A DNA stretch of 64,000 nt, taken from the NCBI RefSeq assembly GCF_009796785.1, contig NZ_CP047026.1, forward strand, positions 930,001 to 994,000, read 5' to 3'. The notes under the pieces are model-generated. The model saw nothing but the letters and a program-made list of their open reading frames with translations, ran no database searches and was not told the origin of the DNA. Below, piece after piece: positions 44,740-53,873 of this stretch. The position numbers were made by a program, and so were the translations under genes. The first letter of the stretch is position 1. Each line of letters opens with the position of its first letter. Source of the stretch: Polaribacter sp. L3A8 (GTDB taxonomy: Bacteria; Bacteroidota; Bacteroidia; Flavobacteriales; Flavobacteriaceae).

Positions 44740-46077
44740 ATGACAGAATTAGCAAACGACCTAGGGACACAAAAAATTAGTAAATTAATAATAAAACAAG
44801 CACTTCCGGCCACTATAGGAATTCTTGTAATGTCTTTAAATATGATTGTCGACACTATTTTTGTGGGACAATGGATTGGTGTACTAGCAATTGCTGCAAT
44901 TACGGTAGTTTTACCAATTGCTTTTTTAATTTCTTCTATTGGAATGGGAATTGGTATTGGAGGAAGCTCTATAATATCGAGAGCTTTAGGTGCAGGTAAT
45001 TCAGAAAAAGCTTTTCTAACTTTTGGTAATCAGGTTTCTTTAACCGTTATTTTGGCAATTCTTTTTGTAACTATTGGAAACTTTTTTAGTGTACCTATTC
45101 TAAATTTATTCGGCGCAAAAGGAGATATTTTACCAATTGCATCAGAATATTTTAGTGTTATTATATATGGAGTTCCTTTTTTGGCTTTTGCGATGATGGG
45201 AAACCCAACAATTAGAGCAGAAGGAAAACCCAAATTTGCCATGTATGCAATGATGGTTCCTGCGGTTTTAAATGTGGTTTTAGATATTATTTTTATTAAA
45301 TTTTTTAATTGGGGAATGTGGGGTGCTGGTTTAGCAACTACAATTTCTTTTGTAAGCTCCGGATCGTATATTTTGTACTTTTTTTTATCTTCTAAAAGTG
45401 AGCTAAAAATTATTCCTAAAAACTTTAAATTAGATTTTAAAATTGTCCGTGAAATTATAGAACTGGGAGGCGTTTCTATTGCAAGACAAGGTACAATAAG
45501 CGTCTTAATGATTGTTTTAAACTATTCGTTATTTAAATATGGAGGAGAAATATCGATTGCTGTATTCGGAATTATTAACCGTGTAATGATGTTTTCACTT
45601 TCTCCTGTTATGGGTGTTTCTCAAGGGTTTTTACCTGTTGCAGGTTATAATATTGGTGCAAGTAAAAATGATAGAGTTAAAGAAACCATTAAGAAATCTA
45701 TTTTATATGGTTCTGTTTTAGGTACAATTATTTTTGTAGCAATTTTGTTTTTTAAAGAAGAAGTTATTTGGATTTTTACCAATGACGCCACCTTGTTAGA
45801 TAAAACACCCAACGCCATGCTTATTGTATTTTTAGCAACACCTGTTATTACCATGCAATTAATTGGTTCTGCTTATTTTCAGGCTGCCGGTAAAGCTTTA
45901 CCTGCTTTATTTTTAACGCTTTTAAAACAAGGGTTCTTCTTAATTCCGTTAGCTTATTTTTTACCTAAATATTATGGTATCAATGGTATTTGGTGGTCTT
46001 TTCCTATCGCTGATGTTTTATCTACAATTATTACCATTGTAGTTTTAAAATACGAAGTGAAGAAAAATTTGAAATAG
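44740..46077 (+). CDS. MATE-family cation/drug efflux protein
   Basis: The 445-residue membrane protein has twelve predicted helices in two halves. Landmarks are the N-terminal QALPATIGILVMSLNMIVDT motif, IGIGGSSIISRALGAGN, the GGVSIARQGT start of the second half, and GVSQGFLPVAGYNIGA. MATE transporters use Na+ or H+ to expel drugs or metabolites. ATG at 44740 (MTELANDLGTQ) is preferred over an in-frame TTG four codons upstream. Confidence 0.95.
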   Translation: MTELANDLGTQKISKLIIKQALPATIGILVMSLNMIVDTIFVGQWIGVLAIAAITVVLPIAFLISSIGMGIGIGGSSIISRALGAGNSEKAFLTFGNQVSLTVILAILFVTIGNFFSVPILNLFGAKGDILPIASEYFSVIIYGVPFLAFAMMGNPTIRAEGKPKFAMYAMMVPAVLNVVLDIIFIKFFNWGMWGAGLATTISFVSSGSYILYFFLSSKSELKIIPKNFKLDFKIVREIIELGGVSIARQGTISVLMIVLNYSLFKYGGEISIAVFGIINRVMMFSLSPVMGVSQGFLPVAGYNIGASKNDRVKETIKKSILYGSVLGTIIFVAILFFKEEVIWIFTNDATLLDKTPNAMLIVFLATPVITMQLIGSAYFQAAGKALPALFLTLLKQGFFLIPLAYFLPKYYGINGIWWSFPIADVLSTIITIVVLKYEVKKNLK

Positions 46078-46234
46078 AAAAGAAGGGTTTACAAAGTAAT
46101 AATTTCTTAGATTTCTCAATCGCCTAAAATGGCTCCTTTCGAAATGACAACCGTCCTTGACAACAAATTAAAAAACGCTGTAAATCTCCGTATTTTCTCC
46201 GTGAATCTCAGCAAACAACTCACAAAAATGAACT

Positions 46235-46906
46235 CTAAACAATACTCTCCCCATTTAGATTTGTTGTTAAAACATCACTAAATAGATTAAAAAACGGACG
46301 TAAAGCTTTAAAACTTTTATCTAATTCTTCTAAAAAATTAGGTAATAAAACCTCTGCATCTGTAAAATTTCTGATAGCAACAAATCCTTTTTTACGCAAT
46401 AAATCGATGTCTTTATGTTCTTTATCAAACCCTCTTGGAGCCGATTTTAATTCGTCTCCTTCGAATTTACCTCCAAAGTATTTTTTAAAATCTTTGTCTT
46501 CTAAAATCTCTCTAAATTCTACTGCATCTTGTTCAATCTCTTTTCTTAATCTATATAAATCTTCTTTTTCTGGTTGCCAAAACCCACCTCCCAACATAGA
46601 TTCTCCGGGTTTAATTTGCAAAAAATAACCACCACGTAATTGTTTTCCTAATCTAGAAAAAGAAACTGCAAATCTTGGGTTGTAAGGCGTTTTATCTTTA
46701 GAAAAACGAACATCTCTATAAATTCTATAGATTTTCATTTTATCAATTTCATCATGCTTTTCTATATCTGTTTGCATTTCTAAAAAGATTTCTTTTACCT
46801 GTTTCTGTATGGTTACAAAGGTTGGTTTGTGTTCTGTAAACCAATCTCTATTGTTATTTTTTTGTAAATCTTTTAAAAACTCTAAACTGTCTTTTTGAAA
46901 CTGCAT
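46235..46906 (-). CDS. DUF2461 (TIGR02453) family protein
   Basis: The protein of about 223 residues starts MQFQKDSLEFLKDLQKNNNR with the family's NNRDWFxxHKPxF motif. RIYRDVRFSKDKTPYNPRFA and GGYFLQIKPGESMLGGGFWQPE are the core signatures of DUF2461, a widespread family without known function. The frame extends upstream to a TTG at 46942, but ATG at 46906 gives the family's usual N-terminus. It is divergent from the DUF1853 gene. Confidence 0.93.
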   Translation of the reverse strand: MQFQKDSLEFLKDLQKNNNRDWFTEHKPTFVTIQKQVKEIFLEMQTDIEKHDEIDKMKIYRIYRDVRFSKDKTPYNPRFAVSFSRLGKQLRGGYFLQIKPGESMLGGGFWQPEKEDLYRLRKEIEQDAVEFREILEDKDFKKYFGGKFEGDELKSAPRGFDKEHKDIDLLRKKGFVAIRNFTDAEVLLPNFLEELDKSFKALRPFFNLFSDVLTTNLNGESIV

Positions 46907-46972
46907 TTTGCTACTGTTTATTTTTAGATTTTCAATGTACAAATTATTCTATAAATGAAAATTATAAAATTG

Positions 46973-46980
46973 TAAATTTG
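46973..46980 (+). promoter_or_regulatory. TAnnTTTG -7 box before the DUF1853 gene
   Basis: TAAATTTG ends 8 nt before the ATG at 46989, suggesting a nearly leaderless mRNA. Confidence 0.5.
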
Positions 46981-47405
46981 AAGAAATAATGACACATCAA
47001 AAAACAAAAGATATTCAGAAAAGATACGACGGTTTTCTGCAAACACCTTGCTTGTGGAACGGTAATTCGGTGTATGGCTTAAATCAACTTAAAATTAATT
47101 CGAAATCTACAAAAATTGATATTGAAATCGATGAAAAAATCCGTTTAGGTAAATATATAGAACGTTTTGTTTCTTATCAATTAGCACAAGAAAAAGGCAT
47201 TTCTATTCTTTGTGAAAACATTCAAATTCAGCAAGAAAAAATTACATTAGGCGAGTTAGATTGTATCCTTTTAAAAGAAGAGAAACCGATTCACTTAGAA
47301 ATTATTTACAAGTTTTATTTGTATGATGCTTCTGTTGGAACCACTGAAATTGACCATTTTATTGGTCCGAATAGAAAAGACTCTTTAGTAGAAAAACTAA
47401 ATAAA

Positions 47406-47413
47406 TTAAAAGA
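47406..47413. repeat. 8-bp target-site duplication, left copy
   Basis: TTAAAAGA at 47406-47413 recurs at 48753-48760 on the other side of the IS element. Eight bases is normal for IS256. Confidence 0.92.
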
Positions 47414-48752
47414 GGCACTGTCTCATAAAGTGTGTAAGTTTTAAAAACTCAGGATTGTTCAAATCCTGAGTTTTTTATTTTTATTAACTTTAAATTTTAT
47501 ATACTTATGAGACCAGAAGATTTATTAAACGATGATTTTTTAAAACAATTTAACAACGGATCAGAGCTAACCAGCTTCATCGAACAACTTCACAAACGAG
47601 GAGTTGAAAAGATTTTAGAAGGCGAACTCGATGCTCATTTAGATTATGATAAACATCAAAAAAGTAAAGCAAATAACTTACGAAATGGCTACACTAAAAA
47701 GAAGCTAAAAACTACTTTAGGGTAGACAGAAATACAAGTGCCAAGAGATCGTAATAGTTCTTTTAATCCAATGATTATAAAGAAAAGACAAAGTACTGCG
47801 GATGGTGTCGAAAATGTTATTATCTCATTGTATGCCAAAGGGATGAGCAATATTGATATCGAAGAACAAATCCGAGAACTCTATAATTTTAATGTATCTA
47901 CTTCCACAATTTCAAGAATAACTGACGCTATCACCACTGATGTTATCGCTTGGAAAAATAGACCATTAGAGACTACTTATTTAATTGTTTGGATGGATGG
48001 AATTGTTTTTAAAGTACGAGAAAACTCTAAAGTAATTAACAAAACCATTTACATTGCTGTTGGGCTTAGAACAGATGGCAAAAAAGAAGTTTTAGGTTTG
48101 TGGTTGGGTAAAAATGAATCTTCTGCTTTCTGGATGAGTGTTTTAACTGATATAAAAGCCAGAGGAACTCAAGATATACTGATTACTGCAACCGATAATT
48201 TAAACGGTTTTACAGACACTATAAAAACCATTTTCCCGAATTCAACTACTCAAATTTGTGTAGTTCATCAAATTAGAAACTCTTGTCGCTATGTTGTTTG
48301 GAAAGATAAAAAAGCCTTTACAAAAGATATGAAACAAATCTATACAGCTCCAACAAAAGAAGCTGCAAGAGCTGCCTTAAAAGACTTTAAAACCAAATGG
48401 GAATCTAAATATTCTTACGCCATTAGAAGTTGGGAGAATAACTGGGATGAACTTACCGTATTCTTTGATTTTCCAGTGGAAATTAGAACTATTATTTATA
48501 CCACAAATTTAATAGAAAATCTAAACGGAAAAATTAGAAAATACACCAAAAATAAACTCTCTTTTCCAACTGATGATGCAGTGATGAAATCTGTATATTT
48601 AGCAGTAAGAGAAAGCACTAAAAAATGGAAAATGCCAATTAGAAATTGGGGAATTATTCTAAACCAATTTTTAGCTATATTTGAAAACAGGATTAAACTA
48701 TAAATAAGTTAACCCTGATTTTTTGAACTTACACAGTTTTTAGGATAGTGTC
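47414..48752 (+). mobile_element. IS256-family insertion sequence, 1339 bp
   Basis: The ends are imperfect inverted repeats: GGCACTGTCT then GTGTGTAAGTTTTAAAAA on the left, and on the right (reverse complement) GACACTATCC then CTGTGTAAGTTCAAAAAA. Between them lies one transposase frame (47507-48703). The element is flanked by 8-bp direct repeats and splits a DUF1853 gene. The intact ends and perfect duplication indicate recent insertion. Confidence 0.95.
47507..48703 (+). pseudogene. IS256-family transposase with an in-frame amber codon
   Basis: The 398-codon frame encodes a mutator/IS256 transposase: RPEDLLNDDFLKQFNNGSEL at the start, the catalytic Asp in [12 protein letters not shown], second Asp in TDNLNGF, the C-x2-H HQIRNS block and the Glu in [15 protein letters not shown]. 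Codon 73 (47723-47725) is TAG where CAG would give [13 protein letters not shown], so the protein is cut to 72 residues unless suppressed. Translation could restart, giving the C-terminal 321 residues from 47738. One C-to-T change explains it. Confidence 0.9.
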
Positions 48753-49167
48753 TTAAAAGACAAACAATTGCCTCTGCTCTACTCTAACGAATGTGTTTCT
48801 TATTTAAAAACCATCAACTTAAAAGCTACAGATATTGTACAACAGGTTTATTTTAAAGGACAATTATTTGTTCCTTATTTAGATAAAAACATTCAATTAT
48901 CTGTTTTAAATCAAGATTGTATTGTTGGGTTTTACATCAACAAAAACGAATTAGCACAGTTTAAAGATTGTAAATTTTTTATCCCAAATAAAAAAGATTG
49001 GATTGTTGTTCCTCATAAAAACGTAAACTGGTTAAAGATGGATGATTTTAACCAAGCTTCCGAGGTATATTTTCAAAGAAAAAGTTCGCCACTTTGCTGG
49101 ATGAAAAAGCAAAATGGCGAACTTGTAAAAATATTTTTAGTTTGGTGGTAATGCTCTAATTTAGAAT

Positions 49168-49902
49168 TTAATTTTTATCAATAATAGCACCCGAACCAAC
49201 CGTTTTAGCATCTACCTTTTTAGGATTTCCTTTGTAATAAACATTACCAGAGCCTACTAAATTTGCTTTAATTTTAGATTTTACAGTTACTTTAATACTT
49301 CCAGAACCAGCAATGTTTGCATAAACCTCATCAGTTTCTAAACCATAAGCACTAACACTACCAGAACCTGCAATAGAACACGTTAACTCGTTAGCATTTC
49401 CTTCTAAATTAATGTTTCCAGAACCGCCAACAGAAGCTTTTATAGTGTCTGCAGTTACTTTTAAATCAATGTTTCCAGAACCACCTAAATTCACTTTAAA
49501 ATCGTCTGCTTTAATTAACGATGTTGCAGAAACATTTCCAGAACCTCCTAAAGCAACACTTTCTATATGGTGATAAGGCACCGTTATAGTTACTTTTTTT
49601 GTTGTATTTATATTGGTATTTTTCTTATACTGAATTTTTAAAATATCTCCAGAAATTTCCATTTCTATATAAGGAATAATGTTTTCTTCTCCTTTAATGG
49701 TAATTTTACCTTCTTTTCCTTTTACTAGAATTACATCAAAAGAACCACCTACAGAAACGCCATTATAATCTACAGTTGTTCTTGTTTCTGTAACTACATT
49801 TCCGTTTCCTTTTATTTTTGTACTATTTCCAAACCAATTTTGTGCATTTACAGCAAAAGTGATGGTTAAAATTAAACAGGTTAGAATCGTTTTTTTATTC
49901 AT
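49168..49902 (-). CDS. GIN-domain (DUF2807) exported protein
   Basis: The 244-residue protein has a signal peptide (about 1-20) and a repetitive beta-helix made of Gly-Ser-Gly-Asn/Ser turns: VALGGSGNVSATSL, VNLGGSGNIDLKV, ASVGGSGNINLEGN, CSIAGSGSVSAYGL, ANIAGSGSIKVTV and NLVGSGNVYYKG. This is the head GIN domain, probably cell-surface or periplasmic. It follows a DUF4097-like gene and an ECF sigma/anti-sigma pair, so it is likely part of the same envelope regulon. Confidence 0.92.
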   Translation of the reverse strand: MNKKTILTCLILTITFAVNAQNWFGNSTKIKGNGNVVTETRTTVDYNGVSVGGSFDVILVKGKEGKITIKGEENIIPYIEMEISGDILKIQYKKNTNINTTKKVTITVPYHHIESVALGGSGNVSATSLIKADDFKVNLGGSGNIDLKVTADTIKASVGGSGNINLEGNANELTCSIAGSGSVSAYGLETDEVYANIAGSGSIKVTVKSKIKANLVGSGNVYYKGNPKKVDAKTVGSGAIIDKN

Positions 49903-49935
49903 GATTGTTATTGTTTTGGTTGATTGTTTTTAATC

Positions 49936-51009
49936 TTATTTAATACTTACGCCTCCATACTGAGAAGTAATCTTCAATTTAGAATGGGTGTTTCCTTTAC
50001 CGAATTTACCTTCGTAATATTTTTTTGTCGATTTAGAAATACTTTTAAAAAGTTCTATTTTATCATCATCTCTACTAAAACCAGCATACTCTAAATCGAT
50101 TATAAAATCGAAAACAGCATCTAGATCTACATTAATTCTGATACCTGCATATTCTCCATTGATATCAACATTTTCGAAACCTTTTGCCAAGTTTTTTACT
50201 GTTAAAGAACCATAATCTGTTTCAATTGTTAAGTTTTTATTTACCGTTCCAAAACGCATACTTACATAGTCAGAATTTCCGTTGATATTATCTGCCTCTT
50301 CAATAGAAATAGAACCATAATCACAATTAAAATTAACACTTCCTGCCTTTTCTAATTTTGTGCTTGAATAATCTGAATTGATTTTTATTTGTTTAGAAGC
50401 TTCTATATTTAATTTAGAATAATCAATATTTACGTTACCACTTTTTATGAAGTGAATAGTAGAACTCGGAGAATAATCTAAGTTGATATCATTATCATCT
50501 GCAAACAAATTACCAATAGCTACTTTACCATAATCGCAATTAATAACTGCCTTACCCTCTAAATTATCTAAGTAAATATTACCATAATCATTGTTTAAAT
50601 CTACAGAATTAGATCTTGGCATTTTTACTACATAATTAATTTTATAGTTGATACTTTTACTCTTACCAAACCAAGACCAACTACTTTTTTTATTACTGAT
50701 AATTGTTTTTGCTTCTACCAAAGATGCACTAGAGTTAAAAGCAATATTTATAGTAGAAAATGTATCTTCTACATCATCTAAATCATCTCCTTGTATGGTA
50801 ATTGTAACTTCAATTTCTACACTATTTTTATCCCAAGTAGTAATATTTAAGTTACCGTATTTATTATTAAGTGCCACTTTAGCATCCGCATTTACTGCGA
50901 AAACCTTTTTTACAACCTTGTTTTTTTCGTACTTCTTTTTATCTATGCTTGCATTTGCCAACAAAGGGAGTAAAAGAAATATGAGTGTAATTTTATATAT
51001 AGATTTCAT
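49936..51009 (-). CDS. DUF4097-like beta-helix exported protein
   Basis: The 357-residue protein has a signal peptide (about 1-20) and a long series of repeats containing D-Y-G/S (VDLNNDYGNIYLDNLEG, INCDYGKVAIGN, INSDYSSTKLEKAG, FNCDYGSISIEEAD, IETDYGSLTVKN) that form a right-handed beta-helix, as in DUF4097/GIN relatives. It starts 17 bp inside the end of the anti-sigma gene. Its role is unknown; expression under the ECF sigma factor suggests envelope or stress function. Confidence 0.88.
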   Translation of the reverse strand: MKSIYKITLIFLLLPLLANASIDKKKYEKNKVVKKVFAVNADAKVALNNKYGNLNITTWDKNSVEIEVTITIQGDDLDDVEDTFSTINIAFNSSASLVEAKTIISNKKSSWSWFGKSKSINYKINYVVKMPRSNSVDLNNDYGNIYLDNLEGKAVINCDYGKVAIGNLFADDNDINLDYSPSSTIHFIKSGNVNIDYSKLNIEASKQIKINSDYSSTKLEKAGSVNFNCDYGSISIEEADNINGNSDYVSMRFGTVNKNLTIETDYGSLTVKNLAKGFENVDINGEYAGIRINVDLDAVFDFIIDLEYAGFSRDDDKIELFKSISKSTKKYYEGKFGKGNTHSKLKITSQYGGVSIK

Positions 51010-51517
51010 CTTGGACTAAATTAGTGTTTTTAACTTGTTCTATTTGTTTTAAGGTATTCTCTAAAACATCTAAACGTTGTTGATAATTTTTAATCATTGC
51101 ACTAATTATTTCTCTTTGCTCTCCATTTTTAGTCAAATCTTTTACAAAAACTTTGTATTCATCTTCTAACTCTTCTAACTCTTCTAAAGCACTTTCTATA
51201 ATTTTTTCTGTATCTAAATTTCTATTTTTTTCTAAGGTTTTTAATTCTTGATGAATTGTAGAAACAAAGTAGCTTTGTACTTCTTCCATTTTAGGAGAAA
51301 CATCTGCCAAGTCTAATTGTCTTTTTTGATGACTACTTCCCAACCAAAAGCCAAGTATTAAAACTACTGAAGCTGCAACCGACAACCATTTCCAAGAAGT
51401 TTTAACAGTTTTCTTTTGTTGATTTAATTTACGTTCAAAACGGTCTAAATGACCTATATGTGGTTCTTGAAAGTCGAATTCATTTTCAGAAAAAAATTGA
51501 TTTAATTTATCTTCCAT
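50993..51517 (-). CDS. Anti-sigma-factor-like membrane protein
   Basis: The 174-residue protein starts MEDKLNQFFSENEFDFQEPH, has one transmembrane helix (about 45-62, WKWLSVAASVVLILGFWLG) and a C-terminal coiled coil (EELEELEDEYK, NYQQRLDVLENTLKQIEQV). This one-helix layout directly downstream of an ECF sigma gene, overlapping it by 11 bp, is that of an anti-sigma factor, though it lacks the zinc-binding HxxxCxxC motif. A longer frame from 51544 exists, but its first nine codons lie inside the sigma gene. Confidence 0.8.
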   Translation of the reverse strand: MEDKLNQFFSENEFDFQEPHIGHLDRFERKLNQQKKTVKTSWKWLSVAASVVLILGFWLGSSHQKRQLDLADVSPKMEEVQSYFVSTIHQELKTLEKNRNLDTEKIIESALEELEELEDEYKVFVKDLTKNGEQREIISAMIKNYQQRLDVLENTLKQIEQVKNTNLVQDEIYI

Positions 51518-52073
51518 ACGCTTGTGCTTTACTATTCTCTGCAAGTAATACTTGCTTTAATTTCTTTTTTGCTCTAGAAACTGTGGTTCTCACATTTTCA
51601 TTTGTATACTCTAAAATTTGCGAAATTTCTTCATAATCATATCCTTCTACTAAGTACAATGTTAATACCAATCTGTAATTTTCTTTTAAACTTTGCAAAC
51701 AACGCAATACATCTTTTGCTTTTAAACCTACATAATCAATGGGTTCTTCTTCTACTTCATCATCATAAATTACTTCCATTTTCACCTCTTGATATCGGTT
51801 GTTCTTTTTTAATTGCGTTAAACTTTTATTGATGACAATTCTTTTTAACCAAGCTCCAAAAGTTACTTCACCCTTATAGCTATCCATCTTTGTAAAAACC
51901 GTTAAAAACGCTTCTTGCATAATATCTTCCGCTTCAAAATTATCTTTTAAAATACGATATGCAGTATTGTACATTGCTTGGTAATAGGCTTTGTACAAAT
52001 CTAACTGTGCGTTTTTATCCGACTTTTTGCAGCGTTTTATAAGGTTGGTTATATGTGGTTGATTAGTTTCCAA
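51507..52073 (-). CDS. ECF-type RNA polymerase sigma factor
   Basis: The 188-residue protein has sigma region 2 (YKAYYQAMYNTAYRILKDNF then EAEDIMQEAFLTVF) and region 4 (LKENYRLVLTLYLVEGYDYE then EISQILEYTNENVRTTVSRAKKKL). It lacks regions 1 and 3, as in ECF sigmas. The gene begins an operon with a membrane anti-sigma-like gene (11-bp overlap), a DUF4097-like gene and a GIN-domain gene. Confidence 0.95.
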   Translation of the reverse strand: METNQPHITNLIKRCKKSDKNAQLDLYKAYYQAMYNTAYRILKDNFEAEDIMQEAFLTVFTKMDSYKGEVTFGAWLKRIVINKSLTQLKKNNRYQEVKMEVIYDDEVEEEPIDYVGLKAKDVLRCLQSLKENYRLVLTLYLVEGYDYEEISQILEYTNENVRTTVSRAKKKLKQVLLAENSKAQAYGR

Positions 52074-52323
52074 TAAAACGTTTGTATTATATAGACTAAT
52101 ATGTTTTCAATTTGTGACGGTTTCTATAAATAAAATTACTCTTTTTTTATTAAGTGTATAAATTGAGGTCCATTTTTACGGATACTTCCTTTAATTACGG
52201 AATTAGAAATAGCTATTGCAAAAATGATAAAAAAAAAGGGTAGTACTTATATTCTTGCTATCAATAGAAAATCATTTGTTTTAATAGTACTTTTGATGAC
52301 TTATAATTGTCTTTTTAATTTCT

Positions 52324-52983
52324 ATGGATAAAAAAATAAAGAAGCCTTGGCCTACAAAAAAAGCGATGGAACAGGTGTATGAACTAAATCTTTGGGGAAG
52401 CAATAACACCGAATTTTATTCTGGTTCTGGCTCTCATCAACCAGAAATAATAACACCTTATATTGATGTTGTTTGTGCCTTTTTAAAAACATTTAAAACA
52501 CCAATTACGGTTTGCGATTTAGGTTGTGGAGATTTTAATATTGGCAACCAATTGGTACCATTTACCAAAAACTATATTGCTGTAGATATTGTTTCAAATT
52601 TAATAAAGCACAATACAAAAACGTTTCAAACAACAAATTTAGAATTCCGTTGTTTAGATATTGCTGTAGATAACTTACCTGCTGCAGATTGTGTTATCTT
52701 AAGACAAGTACTGCAACATTTATCTAACAAAGAAGTAAAAAATGTAGTACAAAAATTAATCAATTATAAATACATCATCCTCACAGAGCACTTGCCTTTT
52801 GGTAATTTTATGCCCAATAAAGATATTATATCCGGACAAGGAATTCGAATTAAAAAACAAAGCGGAATAGACTTATTAGCAGCACCATTTCACTTAAAAG
52901 TGAAAGAAGAAAAACAACTATTCTCTTATACTTTAAAGGATGGTAAAGGGATTATTGTAACTACGCTCTACCGTTTGCTTTAA
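52324..52983 (+). CDS. SAM-dependent methyltransferase
   Basis: The 219-residue class I methyltransferase has motif I VCDLGCGDFNIGNQL (about 61-75), the acidic IAVDIVSNLI, and RCLDIAVDNLPAADCVILRQ with VLQHLS before the catalytic pocket. WGSNNTEFYSGSGSHQPEI precedes the fold, as in methyltransferase domain 25-like proteins that act on small molecules or tRNA. It converges on the higBA pair with a 1-bp gap. Its substrate is unknown. Confidence 0.85.
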   Translation: MDKKIKKPWPTKKAMEQVYELNLWGSNNTEFYSGSGSHQPEIITPYIDVVCAFLKTFKTPITVCDLGCGDFNIGNQLVPFTKNYIAVDIVSNLIKHNTKTFQTTNLEFRCLDIAVDNLPAADCVILRQVLQHLSNKEVKNVVQKLINYKYIILTEHLPFGNFMPNKDIISGQGIRIKKQSGIDLLAAPFHLKVKEEKQLFSYTLKDGKGIIVTTLYRLL

Positions 52984-52984
52984 A

Positions 52985-53341
52985 TTAATAATCTTGTACC
53001 AAAACCTCTGTAGGAATATGTAATTTTACATTTAAGTTTCTAATCATTTCTAAAGTCAGTTTTCTTTTTTTGTTTAAAATTTCACTTACACGACTTTTAA
53101 ACCCAATAACTTCGGCCAAATCTTTTTGTTTTAACCCCATTTGCTCCATTCTAAATTTAATAGCCTCAATAGGATCTGGAAAACCAATAGGGAAAACCTC
53201 ATTTTCATATTTATCAATTAAAATTGATAGAATCTCTAATTCATCACCATTTTTTGTATCTTTTTTAGCATCAAAAATCACCTCTAACCTATCTAAAGAT
53301 TTTTGATAATCTACTTCATTTTTTATTGGTTTAATATTCAT
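52985..53341 (-). CDS. higA: HigA-type antitoxin with C-terminal Xre HTH
   Basis: The protein of 118 residues starts MNIKPIKNEVDYQKSLDRLE. It has an N-terminal helical region, then a Cro/C1-like helix-turn-helix (about 65-110: FRMEQMGLKQKDLAEVIGFK then SRVSEILNKKRKLT). This layout with FP-x-x-P-I-E-A-I is that of HigA antitoxins. ATG at 53341 is one base after the higB stop. An in-frame start at 53371 lies inside higB and is less likely. It should neutralise HigB and repress the operon. Confidence 0.92.
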   Translation of the reverse strand: MNIKPIKNEVDYQKSLDRLEVIFDAKKDTKNGDELEILSILIDKYENEVFPIGFPDPIEAIKFRMEQMGLKQKDLAEVIGFKSRVSEILNKKRKLTLEMIRNLNVKLHIPTEVLVQDY

Positions 53342-53342
53342 C

Positions 53343-53636
53343 TTAAATTTCGTTTGCGTTAACTTTATCATATGCTGCGTGCGTACCTAGAAATCGAATC
53401 CAACATATTTGGTATTCTAAATTAAACTTCACAATTAACCTATAATTATTTCCTTTTATATTAAACACTACTCGGTTATCCGTTAAAATACTAGCACTTG
53501 GATATTCCTTTTTTAATTCATTGAAAGATTCCCAGTTAGCTCTTTCCATTTCTCGGTACCAAGCTGTTAGTTGCTGTTCCGAATCGGAATGTTTTAACCA
53601 AAAATCCCTTAAAGTTCGTTTTGCAATAACTCTCAC
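53343..53636 (-). CDS. higB: HigB-type mRNA-interferase toxin
   Basis: The 97-residue RelE/HigB-fold toxin starts VRVIAKRTLRDFWLKHSDSE and holds NYRLIVKFNLEYQICWIRFLG followed by THAAYDKV, the family core with the catalytic His. GTG at 53636 is chosen as start because it fits the family N-terminus and follows the TATATTTG promoter box by 16 nt. Longer frames start upstream of the operator and would not be made from this promoter. As a ribosome-dependent RNase it would halt growth if HigA is lost. Confidence 0.92.
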   Translation of the reverse strand: MRVIAKRTLRDFWLKHSDSEQQLTAWYREMERANWESFNELKKEYPSASILTDNRVVFNIKGNNYRLIVKFNLEYQICWIRFLGTHAAYDKVNANEI

Positions 53637-53652
53637 ATTTTTTTTCTTTAAG

Positions 53653-53682
53653 CAAATATACAAAAAGTTCCCGAAACGGGAA
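53653..53682 (-). promoter_or_regulatory. higBA promoter and palindromic operator
   Basis: The -7 box TATATTTG (53653-53660) lies 16-24 nt upstream of the higB GTG. The perfect inverted repeat TTCCCG-AAA-CGGGAA (53668-53682) sits just upstream of it, where the HigA helix-turn-helix could bind to block transcription. Confidence 0.7.
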
Positions 53683-53731
53683 TATTTAAATATATACAAT
53701 GAATAAAACTGAATCAAACTAAATTTAAACC

Positions 53732-53749
53732 TTGGCACAACAATTGTTT
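53732..53749 (+). promoter_or_regulatory. Sigma-54-like promoter of lon
   Basis: TTGGCACAACAATTGTTT fits the RpoN pattern TTGGCAC-N5-TTGC; GG and GT are 10 bp apart, with the -12 dinucleotide GT instead of GC. No good TAnnTTTG box precedes lon. The lon ATG is 125 nt downstream. Confidence 0.45.
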
Positions 53750-53873
53750 TTATATATTAGAGAATCAGAAAAATTACAATCAATTTACTGATTATCAATA
53801 AACTAAAAACAACAAATTGATCTTGATTTTACACTATTTAAAAATCAATGTCAGTATGACAGAGATATAACAG

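Larger units (their letters stand above)
46989..49151 (+). pseudogene. DUF1853-family gene split by an IS256-type insertion
   Basis: The 5' part (46989-47413, about 141 codons, including KRYDGFLQTPCLWNG and GELDCILL, then HLEIIYKFYLYD) and the 3' part (48761-49151, from DKQLPLLYSNECVSYLK to VKIFLVWW) form one DUF1853 protein of about 270 residues. Removing the IS (47414-48752) and one copy of the 8-bp duplication joins KLNKLK directly to DKQLPLL in frame. The first part has the GELD...EIIYKF pattern of a nuclease-like fold, which is inference. As it stands the gene is dead, unless the IS leaves precisely. Confidence 0.93.

Noticed and set aside
44613..44855. 80-residue frame between the thioesterase and MATE genes
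   Set aside because: It overlaps both genes and their promoters out of frame; shadow only.
53639..53738. N-terminal extension of HigB
   Set aside because: It covers the palindromic operator and promoter; the family start is the GTG at 53636.
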